DNA of 64,000 nucleotides, from the NCBI GenBank assembly GCA_964392325.1, contig CAYMPJ010000012.1, positions 1 through 64,000 of the forward strand, read 5' to 3'. The notes under the pieces were generated by a model. The model had not been told where the DNA came from and did not search any database. It saw only the letters and a program-made list of their open reading frames with translations. Positions within the stretch are counted from its first letter, which is position 1, and each line of letters starts with the position of its first letter. The position numbers were made by a program, and so were the translations under genes. The stretch is from CALLPQ01 sp964392325. GTDB lineage: Bacteria; Pseudomonadota; Alphaproteobacteria; Caulobacterales; Parvularculaceae. Positions 1-8,538 of the stretch are shown in pieces.

Positions 1-300
1 ATTTTCTTCCCGCAACATTTCCTTGGTCTTCAAGGCATGCCGCGTCGCTATATCGATTACAATGTTGCTTTTGCAGAATGGAACTGGGTTTCATCTGTGG
101 GCTACGCCATAACTATGGTCGCGATGTTAGTGTTTCTTATTACGATGATTGATGCATTTTTCATCTACCGCAAAAAAGCCGCCGCCAATCCGTGGGGCGA
201 AGGGGCAACAACGTTGGAATGGACACTGCCATCCCCGCCGCCTTTCCACCAGTTCAACGAACTCCCGCGTTTTGATGGCGAAGAAGCAGACGCCCATTAA
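1..300 (+). CDS. ctaD: Cytochrome c oxidase subunit I, C-terminal fragment
   Basis: The reading frame is open from base 1, so the gene begins upstream of the window; about 99 codons remain. The fragment starts with the conserved FFPQHFLGLQGMPRRY segment of heme-copper oxidase subunit I, followed by one transmembrane helix and the WTLPSPPPFHQF tail typical of alphaproteobacterial aa3-type CtaD. Subunit I carries heme a, heme a3 and CuB and reduces oxygen in the inner membrane. The next genes are the farnesyltransferase, Cox11 and subunit III, the usual cta order. A strong hairpin terminator follows. The identification is firm although only the end of the protein is visible. Confidence 0.95.
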   Translation: MFFPQHFLGLQGMPRRYIDYNVAFAEWNWVSSVGYAITMVAMLVFLITMIDAFFIYRKKAAANPWGEGATTLEWTLPSPPPFHQFNELPRFDGEEADAH

Positions 301-331
301 TAACCGACGATAATAATTGATGATCAACCTT

Positions 332-365
332 AAATCCCGCCCCGGCAAAAGGGCGGGATTTTTTG
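332..365 (+). terminator. Rho-independent terminator after ctaD
   Basis: A perfect 11-bp stem (AAATCCCGCCC at 332-342, GGGCGGGATTT at 351-361) with an 8-nt loop runs directly into a T tract ending near 365. It lies 32 bp after the ctaD stop. ctaB, 190 bp further on, therefore probably has its own promoter or depends on readthrough. Confidence 0.9.
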
Positions 366-551
366 TACCAAACAATCCATAAAATCACTCATTTCAGTCT
401 GCCTGCCGGCATACACGTCAATTTTGCCTCCTGCGCGGTTTTTCCACACCCAATTACAGGCAATCTACCGGTATGAAAGCCTTTATCCCCTTTGCTTTGG
501 GACGGTTTTTAAGGCATAAGCTGGGCATTATTTTAAAATGGAAAGCAAGCC

Positions 552-1514
552 ATGAGCGACGCTAATTTGGCCCAAAACAGCAGTCTTGAAACGCAACCGC
601 TAAACATATCAGGCAATACAACCCTGCTTGCCGGTCCGGACGACTATTACGCCTTGTTGAAGCCTCGCGTGATGTCCTTGGTGATATTTACGGCGTTCAT
701 CGGAATGATTGTTGCCCCGGCCGGAATTAACCCGTTCATTGGTGCCGTCGCTCTATTGTCGATTGCCGTTGGCGCTGGTGCATCTGGCGCGCTCAATATG
801 TGGTGGGACGCAGACATTGACCGCATCATGACACGCACAGCCAACCGGCCAATACCGGCTGGCAAAGTCAGTCCGCCAGAAGCCGCAACTTTTGGCATTT
901 TTCTATCGGTGATGTCGGTCACCCTGCTTTGGCTGGCCACCAATATTGTAGCCGCTGCTCTGCTCGCCTTTACCATTTTCTTTTACGTGGTGATCTATTC
1001 CATGTGGTTAAAACGGGCGACCCCTCAAAACATCGTCATTGGCGGCGCTGCTGGCGCTCTGCCTCCAGTGGTTGGTTGGGCCGCAATGACGGGCAATGTG
1101 CCGTTACAAGCATGGGTATTATTTGCAATCATCTTTATATGGACACCGCCGCACTTTTGGGCTCTTGCCCTCTATAAAGAGGGGGATTATGAGCGCGCCG
1201 GAATACCGATGATGCCAAATATTGCTGGCGAGCGCTCAACGCGTAAACAGATTTTTGCCTACTCACTCCTTCTCGCTCCCTTGGGAACCCTGCCTTTCTT
1301 TTTGAATATGGCAAGCTCTGTCTATCTTTTGGTTTCTGGCGGCCTGGGTATTGGTTTTATCGCCTTGGCTTCAAAAGTTATGCGCGCCAAAAATGGTGAT
1401 TATTCATCAGCCAAAAAGCTCTTCGGATTTTCGATCTTATATTTGTTCCTGCTATTTGGTGCCATGGGCATTGATGCAAGTCTATCAACAGTGCTGAGGG
1501 TTTATGGCGGATAA
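552..1514 (+). CDS. ctaB: Protoheme IX farnesyltransferase (heme O synthase)
   Basis: This 320-residue UbiA-superfamily prenyltransferase adds a farnesyl group to heme b to make heme o, the precursor of heme a for cytochrome oxidase. The family Asp-rich signature appears as NMWWDADID at residues 82-90, followed by the conserved TANRPIPAG. The second polar loop (YKEGDYERAGIPMMP) sits between later membrane helices. There are about nine hydrophobic segments and the length is normal. It lies between ctaD and the other oxidase assembly genes, and its last 11 bp overlap the small downstream gene, so the two are probably translationally coupled. Confidence 0.95.
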   Translation: MSDANLAQNSSLETQPLNISGNTTLLAGPDDYYALLKPRVMSLVIFTAFIGMIVAPAGINPFIGAVALLSIAVGAGASGALNMWWDADIDRIMTRTANRPIPAGKVSPPEAATFGIFLSVMSVTLLWLATNIVAAALLAFTIFFYVVIYSMWLKRATPQNIVIGGAAGALPPVVGWAAMTGNVPLQAWVLFAIIFIWTPPHFWALALYKEGDYERAGIPMMPNIAGERSTRKQIFAYSLLLAPLGTLPFFLNMASSVYLLVSGGLGIGFIALASKVMRAKNGDYSSAKKLFGFSILYLFLLFGAMGIDASLSTVLRVYGG

Positions 1515-1716
1515 CAATATCGAAGATATAGATAGTGCGCCCTCCCCAGAGGTAACCCCGCATTCAAATGTGAAGAGGGCACTGACTGAGGACGAACTGA
1601 ACCAGAGAAAACGTCGTAACCGTGCCATCGCCCTGATGATCATTGGTTTTGTTGTTCTGGTTTATCTTGTGACGATTATGCGCCTCGGAGCCTCTGTTGC
1701 TGAACGGAGTTTTTAA
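1504..1716 (+). CDS. CoxF-like small oxidase assembly protein
   Basis: A 70-residue protein with a charged N-terminal half (about 40 residues, ending in an Arg/Lys-rich stretch) and one transmembrane helix at about residues 43-61. It overlaps the end of ctaB by 11 bp and is followed at once by ctaG. A small single-helix protein at this position is usual in alphaproteobacterial oxidase clusters and is generally called CoxF or CtaF. Sequence alone shows only a tail-anchored basic protein; the name rests on size and position. No catalytic residues are evident. Confidence 0.75.
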   Translation: MADNNIEDIDSAPSPEVTPHSNVKRALTEDELNQRKRRNRAIALMIIGFVVLVYLVTIMRLGASVAERSF

Positions 1717-1720
1717 GCCA

Positions 1721-2305
1721 ATGGCCAATTCCCACAAAGCGGTACAGACATCGAATAAAAAAATCGCCGCAGGAATCTGCGTATTTGTGGCGGGCATGAC
1801 CGCATTTTCAATCTTTGCCGTGCCGCCAGCCTATCGATTATTTTGTCAGGTCACGGGCTGGGGCGGTACAACACAACGCGCAGAAATTGCCCCGGCAAAT
1901 GTATTGGAGCGAAAGATAAACGTGCGCTTTGATGCATCCATCGACCCGGATCTGCCATGGACCTTCAAACCCGAACAAATTGATCAAACCATGCCAATTG
2001 GTGAGTCGATGCTTGCTTTTTATCTGTCAGAAAACCATAGCGAAAATTCGGTAACCGGTCATGCCAGCTTTAATGTCTCTCCTGCAAAAGCAGGGCAATA
2101 TTTCCGCAAAATTGACTGTTTTTGCTTCACCGAGCAGACCCTGAAGGCCGGTGAGAAAGTCTCCATGCCTGTGGCTTATTTTATAGATCCCGCCATTGAT
2201 AATGATCGCAATATGGATGAGGTCGAAACAATCACTCTCTCATATACCTTTTTTCGCACCGATGATCCAAAACCCTCCACCACAGCGGCCCTTGCGACGC
2301 AATAG
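1721..2305 (+). CDS. ctaG: Cytochrome c oxidase assembly protein Cox11/CtaG
   Basis: Cox11 is a membrane-anchored periplasmic copper chaperone that delivers copper to the CuB site of subunit I. The protein has one N-terminal transmembrane helix (about residues 15-37), the conserved Cys42 in LFCQVTGWGG, and the copper-binding CFCF motif at residues 133-136, followed by the family segment EQTLKAGEKVSMPV. I chose the ATG at 1721, which has GGAG upstream at 1706-1709. An in-frame TTG at 1697 would add eight residues and overlap the previous gene. The length (194 residues) is normal for the family. Confidence 0.95.
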   Translation: MANSHKAVQTSNKKIAAGICVFVAGMTAFSIFAVPPAYRLFCQVTGWGGTTQRAEIAPANVLERKINVRFDASIDPDLPWTFKPEQIDQTMPIGESMLAFYLSENHSENSVTGHASFNVSPAKAGQYFRKIDCFCFTEQTLKAGEKVSMPVAYFIDPAIDNDRNMDEVETITLSYTFFRTDDPKPSTTAALATQ

Positions 2306-2339
2306 CGCGCAAAACTAATGGGCAAATTGCGCAAATCTG

Positions 2340-2369
2340 TTGGAAATCATAAGCAATGGCGCGTATAAG
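2340..2369 (+). promoter_or_regulatory. Candidate sigma-70-type promoter for ctaE
   Basis: TTGGAA at 2340-2345 and TATAAG at 2364-2369 are separated by 18 bp and lie about 80 bp before the ctaE start, in the 144-bp space after ctaG. The match is reasonable but rests on consensus resemblance only. Confidence 0.3.
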
Positions 2370-2449
2370 GTGGCGCGTAATCACGCATAACGCTCACGCC
2401 CTTTAATCCGGGCATCGCTTAAAGCAAAGATATCTAAGAGGCACGACCC

Positions 2450-3385
2450 ATGGCTGGTGATGAAGTTAAACACGAATATCATCTGGTAAACCCGAGCGCT
2501 TGGCCATTATTTGGTTCCGCAGCTGCGGCAACGATGATGATTGGCGCCGTTGCATGGATGGAAGGCGATTCGGGCCTGTTTGGTATTACCGGCCCCTGGT
2601 TATTTGCCCTTGGCTTTACGCTGGTTCTGGTCACCATGCTTGGCTGGTGGCGAGATGTGATCAAGGAAAGCCTTACCGGAGAGAACACATCGACGGTTAT
2701 CCGCCTCGGGCTACGCTATGGCATGCTTTTGTTTATTGCCTCAGAGGTGATGTTCTTTGCGGCATGGTTCTGGGCCTTTTTCGGAGCCGCACTTTTCCCC
2801 GGTGCAATGGACTGCGCTGTTACTTTGGCAGATGGTTCCCCATTCCTGAACTCTGAAGGCGCACAGGGCTGTATCGGCAATGATGGCCGCGCAATCGCGA
2901 CGGGCAATGTATGGCCCCCGGTCGGCATTACCCCTCTCAACCCATGGCATCTCCCCCTCATCAATACGCTGATCCTGCTTCTATCTGGAACAACGGTTAC
3001 CTGGGCCCATCACGCCGTTATTCACGGTCCTAAAAAAGATTTGGTCAATGGCCTAATCCTGACCGTTTTGCTCGGCATGGTTTTTACCTTCTTTCAATAT
3101 CTCGAATATGCCGAGGCTCTGGGCGGCGGGCTATTTAAATTTGGCGGCAAAGATAGCATCTATGGCGACTCATTTTTCATGGCCACTGGCTTTCACGGGC
3201 TTCACGTTATTATCGGAACGATCTTTCTAATCATTTGCCTGATCCGTGCCCAAAAAGACCATTTCACTCCAGAGCGTCACTTCGGGTTTGAATGTGCTGC
3301 TTGGTACTGGCACTTTGTTGATGTGGTTTGGTTATTTCTTTTTGCAGCAATCTATGTGTTGGGCAATCAGGGGCTCTTATCCTAG
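2450..3385 (+). CDS. ctaE: Cytochrome c oxidase subunit III
   Basis: Subunit III of the aa3-type oxidase, an inner-membrane protein with seven helices that stabilises subunit I and has a role in proton uptake. Family hallmarks are the N-terminal HEYHLVNPSAWP, the SEVMFFAAWFWAFF helix, TVTWAHHAV, FMATGFHGLHVIIGT and the C-terminal WYWHFVDVVWLFLF. At 311 residues it is longer than the usual 260-280; much of the excess is the loop around residues 120-160, which contains two Cys residues and is common in alphaproteobacteria. The start has AGAGGCACG upstream of an ATG. Confidence 0.97.
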   Translation: MAGDEVKHEYHLVNPSAWPLFGSAAAATMMIGAVAWMEGDSGLFGITGPWLFALGFTLVLVTMLGWWRDVIKESLTGENTSTVIRLGLRYGMLLFIASEVMFFAAWFWAFFGAALFPGAMDCAVTLADGSPFLNSEGAQGCIGNDGRAIATGNVWPPVGITPLNPWHLPLINTLILLLSGTTVTWAHHAVIHGPKKDLVNGLILTVLLGMVFTFFQYLEYAEALGGGLFKFGGKDSIYGDSFFMATGFHGLHVIIGTIFLIICLIRAQKDHFTPERHFGFECAAWYWHFVDVVWLFLFAAIYVLGNQGLLS

Positions 3386-3503
3386 GGATTTGTCTTCTAG
3401 CGAATTCGAGAGTCTTTGCCTCTCGCATGCAATCTTGTCATCTATAGGCATGTTTTAGGCTTAGCCCTCGATGTGTTAATCTGACGCTTGGAGACCTTTT
3501 AGA

Positions 3504-3938
3504 ATGCGCTATTACCCGCCGGTCTCACCCTATCGAACAGGCCTTTCCTGTCGCTGCCCGCGATGCGGACAAGGGGCCCTTTTTCAAGGTTTTTTATCGC
3601 TCCTCAAATCCTGTCGCAACTGCGGGTTAGAATACAGCAAATCTGATAGTGGAGACGGACCGGCAGTTTTTGCGATTTTCATAGTAGGGTTTCTTTCTGT
3701 AGCCGTAGCATTGATTGTACGCTTTAGCTTCGACACAAACATTTTGATTGCCTTTATTGCCAGCACCTTTTTTGCCTTATTCCTTACTGCACTCATTTTG
3801 CGCCCCCTCAAGGCAACTTTGATATCGCTACAATATACCCACGCAGCGCAAGAAGGCGTCGTCACCAAGGCCAGCCGCGACATGACAACAAGCCCGGCAC
3901 ACTCAAAACCAGAACCAGATAGCGAGCAGCAATCATGA
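3504..3938 (+). CDS. DUF983 family zinc-ribbon membrane protein
   Basis: A 144-residue protein with two CxxC pairs (Cys18/Cys21 and Cys37/Cys40) forming an N-terminal zinc ribbon, followed by DSGDGPAVF and two transmembrane helices. This is the DUF983 family, which in alphaproteobacteria usually lies between oxidase subunit III and SURF1, as here. Its biochemical role is unknown; the position suggests oxidase biogenesis. Its stop codon overlaps the SURF1 start (ATGA), so the two are translationally coupled. The 118 bp before it hold only a small hairpin (3407-3425) without a T tract. Confidence 0.88.
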   Translation: MRYYPPVSPYRTGLSCRCPRCGQGALFQGFLSLLKSCRNCGLEYSKSDSGDGPAVFAIFIVGFLSVAVALIVRFSFDTNILIAFIASTFFALFLTALILRPLKATLISLQYTHAAQEGVVTKASRDMTTSPAHSKPEPDSEQQS

Positions 3939-4705
3939 ATGCGCCAGCCGGGGTTTCGTCTCGCAAATTTGTTTTCTATCCGGGTTTGACAATCGCATCG
4001 GCCATTGCGCTGATCATCTTAATCATACTGGGCACTTGGCAGTTACATAGACGCGAATGGAAGCTTGATTTAATCGCAACAATTGAAGCGCGCATCACAG
4101 CAGAACCTCAATCGCTGGCATCTGTGATTGCAAAATTCAATTCTGGTGAAGATATGCGCTACACCCGTGTCAATTTACGTGGACGCTTTGATCATGCAAG
4201 TGAGTCTCATATTTTTGGAACAATTGGCCCAGTCCCCGGTTATTATATCTTTACACCGATGATTCTGGAACGCAGTCCTGAAAGCCCATCAATAAATTCG
4301 ATCTATATTAATCGCGGCTTTGTTCCCCAGGAGCTTAAATCTGTTTCTGGTCGAAGCGATGGCCAAGTTGATGATATCATCGAGGTCACCGGTCTATTTC
4401 GTGAAAAAGAACAACGCCGCGGAATTGCTAAATGGTTTGAGCCCGTTGATGATCCAGAAAAAAATATCTGGTACACGCGTGATCCAGAACGGTTTGCCGC
4501 TTTTCACGAGCTTACAAACCTTACAACCCAGCCATGGTATATTGACAGTTCCGGCATCGAAAATAAATCAGACTATCCGCGCGGTAATACAACCCGTATC
4601 GAGTTTAATAATCGCCACCTTGAATATGCGTTGACCTGGTATGGGCTTGGCGCGACGTTAATAGGTGTATGGATAGCTTTTTCATGGCGACGCGATCGCG
4701 ATTAA
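3935..4705 (+). CDS. SURF1 family cytochrome oxidase biogenesis protein
   Basis: SURF1 (Shy1) proteins assist heme a insertion into subunit I. This 256-residue protein has the family layout: an N-terminal helix (about 18-37) ending in GTWQLHRREWK, a large periplasmic domain with the conserved INRGFVP and DSSG segments, and a C-terminal helix (about 228-247) beginning HLEYALTWYGLGAT. The start overlaps the DUF983 stop by 4 bp. It is probably the last recognised member of the oxidase assembly operon. Confidence 0.93.
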   Translation: MNAPAGVSSRKFVFYPGLTIASAIALIILIILGTWQLHRREWKLDLIATIEARITAEPQSLASVIAKFNSGEDMRYTRVNLRGRFDHASESHIFGTIGPVPGYYIFTPMILERSPESPSINSIYINRGFVPQELKSVSGRSDGQVDDIIEVTGLFREKEQRRGIAKWFEPVDDPEKNIWYTRDPERFAAFHELTNLTTQPWYIDSSGIENKSDYPRGNTTRIEFNNRHLEYALTWYGLGATLIGVWIAFSWRRDRD

Positions 4706-4892
4706 CTGCGGCTGGGTCAGGTAATTTTTAAGTTCAATATCCCCTATCTGGCGTATAAATCGCATAGATAACAAAAACCGGGCCTCTTTTAGGGTTGGAT
4801 TTGATTTTGTTTATATCGCCGCGCCTGATTTTCAGGGCTAGATATGAGGTTTTAACAGCCTATAATGGCGCATTATCTCAAGGAGACCACAC

Positions 4893-5264
4893 TTGGAATC
4901 ACTGACATTTCTCGCCATTTTGGGGTTTTGTGCAGCTGTCTTGATTTGGTACACTGTCAATACAGGATCAGATAAGCCGGGTCTTATTGGATTGCTAGCA
5001 TTGCGCAATGATGAGGATGAAGATATTCATCATTCGACTCCCGATGACCCACATAAATTAACAAGGGTACGCCTGAAAGCGCGCCATAGCCCGGACGAGA
5101 GCGATCAAGTCGTCAGGCGACGCTATAGGAAAAAAGAAATAAACAGTTCTCAGCGAGCAAGGCCGCCTCAAGACCTTGACGCCGAAGAAGAGGATTTAAT
5201 GTTAAATCCGTCGCGCTATACCCTCAAAGACAATGTGCGCGCTATTCATGATATGGATGATTAA
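4893..5264 (+). CDS. Unrecognised membrane-anchored charged protein
   Basis: A 123-residue protein that starts at a TTG; the start is well supported by AGGAGA at 4881-4886, six bases upstream, and the first in-frame ATG is far inside the protein. A single N-terminal helix (about residues 4-23) is followed by a soluble, highly charged tail with acidic runs (NDEDEDI, DAEEEDL) and a basic stretch (VVRRRYRKKE). I do not recognise a domain. It lies 187 bp after SURF1 in the same direction, so it may belong to the oxidase region, but that is only position. The low-complexity tail suggests a disordered segment. Confidence 0.7.
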   Translation: MESLTFLAILGFCAAVLIWYTVNTGSDKPGLIGLLALRNDEDEDIHHSTPDDPHKLTRVRLKARHSPDESDQVVRRRYRKKEINSSQRARPPQDLDAEEEDLMLNPSRYTLKDNVRAIHDMDD

Positions 5265-5432
5265 ATTGAATGCATTCCGCACTGTGCCGAGATGTTTTTA
5301 AAAAACTGAAAACCGGTTCTGTGCTTTTCTAATCAAACATCTGTTTGAGCGGACACGATGCCATTTTCAAATTATTGCTTCGTGCTTTTAAGGTAAAGCC
5401 TTTCAAAAATATTCCAAACACGCACCTCATCC

Positions 5433-5468
5433 AAAAAAACACCCACGATCAATTTAAAATCGTGGGTG
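5433..5468 (-). terminator. Rho-independent terminator of the beta-helix operon
   Basis: A perfect 10-bp stem (CACCCACGAT at 5440-5449, ATCGTGGGTG at 5459-5468) with a 9-nt loop. On the minus strand it is followed by seven T residues (A tract at 5433-5439 on the plus strand). It lies about 60 bp beyond the stop of the minus-strand gene ending at 5530. Confidence 0.9.
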
Positions 5469-5529
5469 CTTATTCAAATTCTTTTTTAGATCACTTGCGT
5501 AACCTAATTATCCAAGAGCGGGTCAGGAC

Positions 5530-6636
5530 TTAATATCTATCCCGACCTTTTCTTTTCTTGCGACGCTTTTTCTTTTTCGCATCACCAAAATTATTATCGA
5601 TGAAATTATTAGTAATTTTTGGCTCAAGCCCTTCACGAACAAAAATAGCCAATCCATTATTACCAACAATGTCATTATCTTCGATGATAGAATTTGCACC
5701 GAATGGAATGGCAACGCCGTCCCCGTCATTTTGCAAAATGTCATTGTGACGTATCAAAGAAAGCTTGGCATATTTATCGAGAATAATACCGGCGCCCTTA
5801 TTGTTACGGATCTTATTGCCAATCAATTTCGCGCCGCCATAACCGGATGATTTCACGCCGCTATCGAGATTGTCGAAAATTTCATTGCCCGCAATAACAA
5901 CATCGGAATTACTACCCGATGCGATATCTACGCCAATTTTGTTGCGATCAATATGATTGTCGATGATGAAGCTCTGAGAAAGACTATGGCCTTGCTCAAC
6001 AAAAATACCTTCCGAGCCAGCAGCAATTCGGTTTTTCTCAAGCATCACCGTACCACCGGAAATCTTGACCGATGGGCGTACGCCGCTACCGAGCACGTCA
6101 CTCTCTTTCAAGGTGAACACACCGCGCTGAACATCAACACAGGCATTAGCACTCGAGTTAATTTTCGCTGCAAATTTTACATTCGCGACAACCGCATGGG
6201 AAACACCATTTAATGGCGAGAATTCCAAACATGGAGAATTCATGGGGGCGTTAATTTCCACCCCGCGACCGGGACCTCTATCGCCTTGAATGAAAACTGA
6301 CTTTTTGATTTGCAGGCTTTCATTATAAACGCCGTGCTGGACATAAATAACGCCGCCCTCGGCAATATCGGCTATAGCCTTATTGATTGATTTATAAGGA
6401 CCAGGACCATTCACATCCACAATAATTTGCTGTGGCCCAAGTTTGCTTTTCTTCTTTGTGCCCTTAATACCGGAATCACCCCCAGAGTAGGCTTTGCGGC
6501 CAGGCTCACGAATAGGAAATCCGCCAAGAGATTGCGCTTGAGCAATTCCTCCCATGAAAATGGTGGTAGCGCCCAACACAGCCGCCACCTGAGCAGTTCT
6601 TTTAATCAATGGTCGTCTCATAGATGCTTTAGTCAT
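5530..6636 (-). CDS. Exported right-handed beta-helix repeat protein
   Basis: A 368-residue protein with an N-terminal signal peptide (hydrophobic segment ending IAQAQS) and a body of parallel beta-helix repeats of the NosD/pectate-lyase-fold type: repeated N.I..N..GI.. rungs such as DNHIDRNKIGVDI, GNEIFDNLDSGVK and GNKIRNNKGAGI. The C-terminus is a basic tail of Lys and Arg (KKKKRRKKRKGRDR). I see no catalytic residues, so an enzyme role is not established; a surface or periplasmic carbohydrate-binding or structural role is possible. The ATG at 6636 has AAAGGGG upstream. It lies 11 bp after the Sel1-repeat gene, so the two are probably cotranscribed. Confidence 0.85.
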   Translation of the reverse strand: MTKASMRRPLIKRTAQVAAVLGATTIFMGGIAQAQSLGGFPIREPGRKAYSGGDSGIKGTKKKSKLGPQQIIVDVNGPGPYKSINKAIADIAEGGVIYVQHGVYNESLQIKKSVFIQGDRGPGRGVEINAPMNSPCLEFSPLNGVSHAVVANVKFAAKINSSANACVDVQRGVFTLKESDVLGSGVRPSVKISGGTVMLEKNRIAAGSEGIFVEQGHSLSQSFIIDNHIDRNKIGVDIASGSNSDVVIAGNEIFDNLDSGVKSSGYGGAKLIGNKIRNNKGAGIILDKYAKLSLIRHNDILQNDGDGVAIPFGANSIIEDNDIVGNNGLAIFVREGLEPKITNNFIDNNFGDAKKKKRRKKRKGRDRY

Positions 6637-6647
6637 CACCAACCCCT

Positions 6648-7994
6648 TTACTGAATATCACGCGGTGCTTCGAAGCTTAGCTTCTCAAGCGATTTATTAG
6701 CAGGCTTGTAGCCAAGTGCGGCTGCCTGCGCGAAGTGGAATGCAGATTTTCCGGCATTTGGTTCAATCTGTTTTTCACCTTGCGTGCCATCGCGGTAGAT
6801 AACACCCAACGCATTGTGTGCAATGGCAAGATTTTGGTCAGCTGATTTTTCAAGAAGCTGCACCGCTCTTTCACCATTCCGGAATACGCCGATACCACTT
6901 ACATGCATAACACCATATACATATTGAGACATCGGATGCCCACTTGCTGCGGCTTTATGGAACAATTTAACAGTTTGTTCCGCGCTCAATGATCCGGTTG
7001 CTTTTGAGCGTTTTTCGTCAGCGCTCATTTTTATATCATGTTTAACCAAAGATAATTGAAAACGTCTGATCGCTGCGCGTGTACCGGGGCCAGGTCTGTT
7101 ATCGACAACGCCGGCGCGGAAACCAAGAGCATTCAAGGAACGCTGGATCAATTCAAGATCAATGTCGGAAACACGTTTCAGGACTTCAATGCGTTTGATT
7201 TCATCAAGTTCCTTACGGGCTTGCTCTAGCTCTTCTTGTTGCTTAGTTTTCCCGCGATACTCTAGAGGCAGCGGCGGTTGCCATACGTCTGCATTCGCCA
7301 AAGCTTGCTCGATTTCTGCATCACTCATCAAATCTTCAAGAAGTTCATACGCGCCGCTTGCCTCTCCCACGCCTCGTTCCTGGGCAAGAGCATATAACTC
7401 CAGTGCACTGACATTATCTTTGCCAACACCAGCGCCTCGCTGATACATCAGGCCAAGATTGTATAAATCGTAGGCCGTGCCGGATTCAAATTTTTGTGCA
7501 ACAAGTTGTTCGGCCTCGAAAACGTCATCTGAACTCATCCGGAAACGAATATCCGTCAAACGCTGTTCGGCGATGATTTTGTCGTTTACTTCCGATGTGG
7601 TTGGGGTCTGGTAATTTGAAAAATTATGATAAGCCGCAAGTGTATACCACAAGAGCGCTTCGACATTATCAACCGGGACTACTTCTAGTGGTGTCTCTGT
7701 TGTGACGACACCCTCAAGAGCTTTACCGGAATAAATATCGCCGAGAACCTTTTTGGAGCGTATATCCCCCGCCAACGCAAAACGTGTCCAAATATCGAGA
7801 GATTTTTGGGTCTGCCCGGCCAAATAGGCCTGCATTCCTGCATTAAAATCCGCATGAACTGGAGTGGTCATGAACCCAGCCCCTATCACAAGCGTTGCTG
7901 AGGCAAGTGCCGAGCGCGCAAATGATCTATTTTTAAGTTTCCTAACGCCCGAAATCTTGACGCCTGAAGCCGTTTTTTGGTCTTTATTGTTCAT
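6648..7994 (-). CDS. Exported Sel1-repeat protein with peptidoglycan-binding domain
   Basis: After a long basic leader and hydrophobic segment (ATLVIGAGFMTTPVHA) come Sel1-like repeats (GVGKDNVSALELYALAQERG), then a PG_binding_1 module (IQRSLNALGFRAGVVDNRPG, TRAAIRRFQ), then further Sel1 repeats (YVYGVMHVSGIGV...). This arrangement points to a periplasmic scaffold that binds cell wall and partner proteins. I placed the start at the ATG at 7994, preceded by GGGG; in-frame ATGs at 8012 and 8075 are possible and would lengthen the already long leader. The downstream beta-helix gene is 11 bp away. Confidence 0.85.
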   Translation of the reverse strand: MNNKDQKTASGVKISGVRKLKNRSFARSALASATLVIGAGFMTTPVHADFNAGMQAYLAGQTQKSLDIWTRFALAGDIRSKKVLGDIYSGKALEGVVTTETPLEVVPVDNVEALLWYTLAAYHNFSNYQTPTTSEVNDKIIAEQRLTDIRFRMSSDDVFEAEQLVAQKFESGTAYDLYNLGLMYQRGAGVGKDNVSALELYALAQERGVGEASGAYELLEDLMSDAEIEQALANADVWQPPLPLEYRGKTKQQEELEQARKELDEIKRIEVLKRVSDIDLELIQRSLNALGFRAGVVDNRPGPGTRAAIRRFQLSLVKHDIKMSADEKRSKATGSLSAEQTVKLFHKAAASGHPMSQYVYGVMHVSGIGVFRNGERAVQLLEKSADQNLAIAHNALGVIYRDGTQGEKQIEPNAGKSAFHFAQAAALGYKPANKSLEKLSFEAPRDIQ

Positions 7995-8253
7995 GATAAC
8001 CCCAAATCTCATCTTCAAATTTGTTGGCTGCAAATCCTTAACAACCTTTAACGATAACCCTGATCTCATAATCACAGTATAACTGCCAAATGTCCATCAA
8101 AGTTAATACAATCACCAAGCTTTTGTGTTCGTTGATTTAATTCACACAATGAATCTTAACAGTAGGAATTAACTCTAGCATTAGAATCTAGATAGCACAA
8201 ATTATCGTACTAAAATGGGACTATCTGGTGCCACATAGTGAAAAATCAGGGAT

Positions 8254-8526
8254 TCAGGCTGTTTTAGGTGCCGTTTTTGGGCCTGCTGTGACCTGAAAAA
8301 CGCAGGCCCCCTGCCTGTCAGCCAGTCTGATGGCCTTGTGCCCCCCTTCAAAACAAAAATGGGGGATATCAATCACCGCAATCGGGTCATCGGAAATAAC
8401 AAGTAATTTTTCGCCAATTTCCAGCTCTCGCAATGCCGCTTCCATTTTGATCACTGGAATCGGACACGAAAACCCTCTTGCATCGATCTTGGCGGGAGTT
8501 TCGGAGTTAGAGTTGTGATTGGTCAT
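8254..8526 (-). CDS. TusA family sulfurtransferase
   Basis: A 90-residue SirA/TusA-fold protein. The active Cys21 lies in the family motif ARGFSCPIPVIKME, and the body has the two-layer pattern LEIGEKLLVISDDP. TusA-type proteins relay sulfane sulfur, for example to tRNA thiolation or cofactor sulfuration. It is 12 bp downstream of the RppH gene in the same direction. Its exact acceptor cannot be told from sequence; a role with the FdhD sulfurtransferase of this window is possible but speculative. Confidence 0.88.
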   Translation of the reverse strand: MTNHNSNSETPAKIDARGFSCPIPVIKMEAALRELEIGEKLLVISDDPIAVIDIPHFCFEGGHKAIRLADRQGACVFQVTAGPKTAPKTA

Positions 8527-8538
8527 GATGGAATTGCT

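Noticed and set aside
3407..3425. CGAGAG/CTCTCG hairpin after ctaE as a terminator
   Set aside because: No T tract follows; it may only be a minor mRNA structure between cotranscribed genes.
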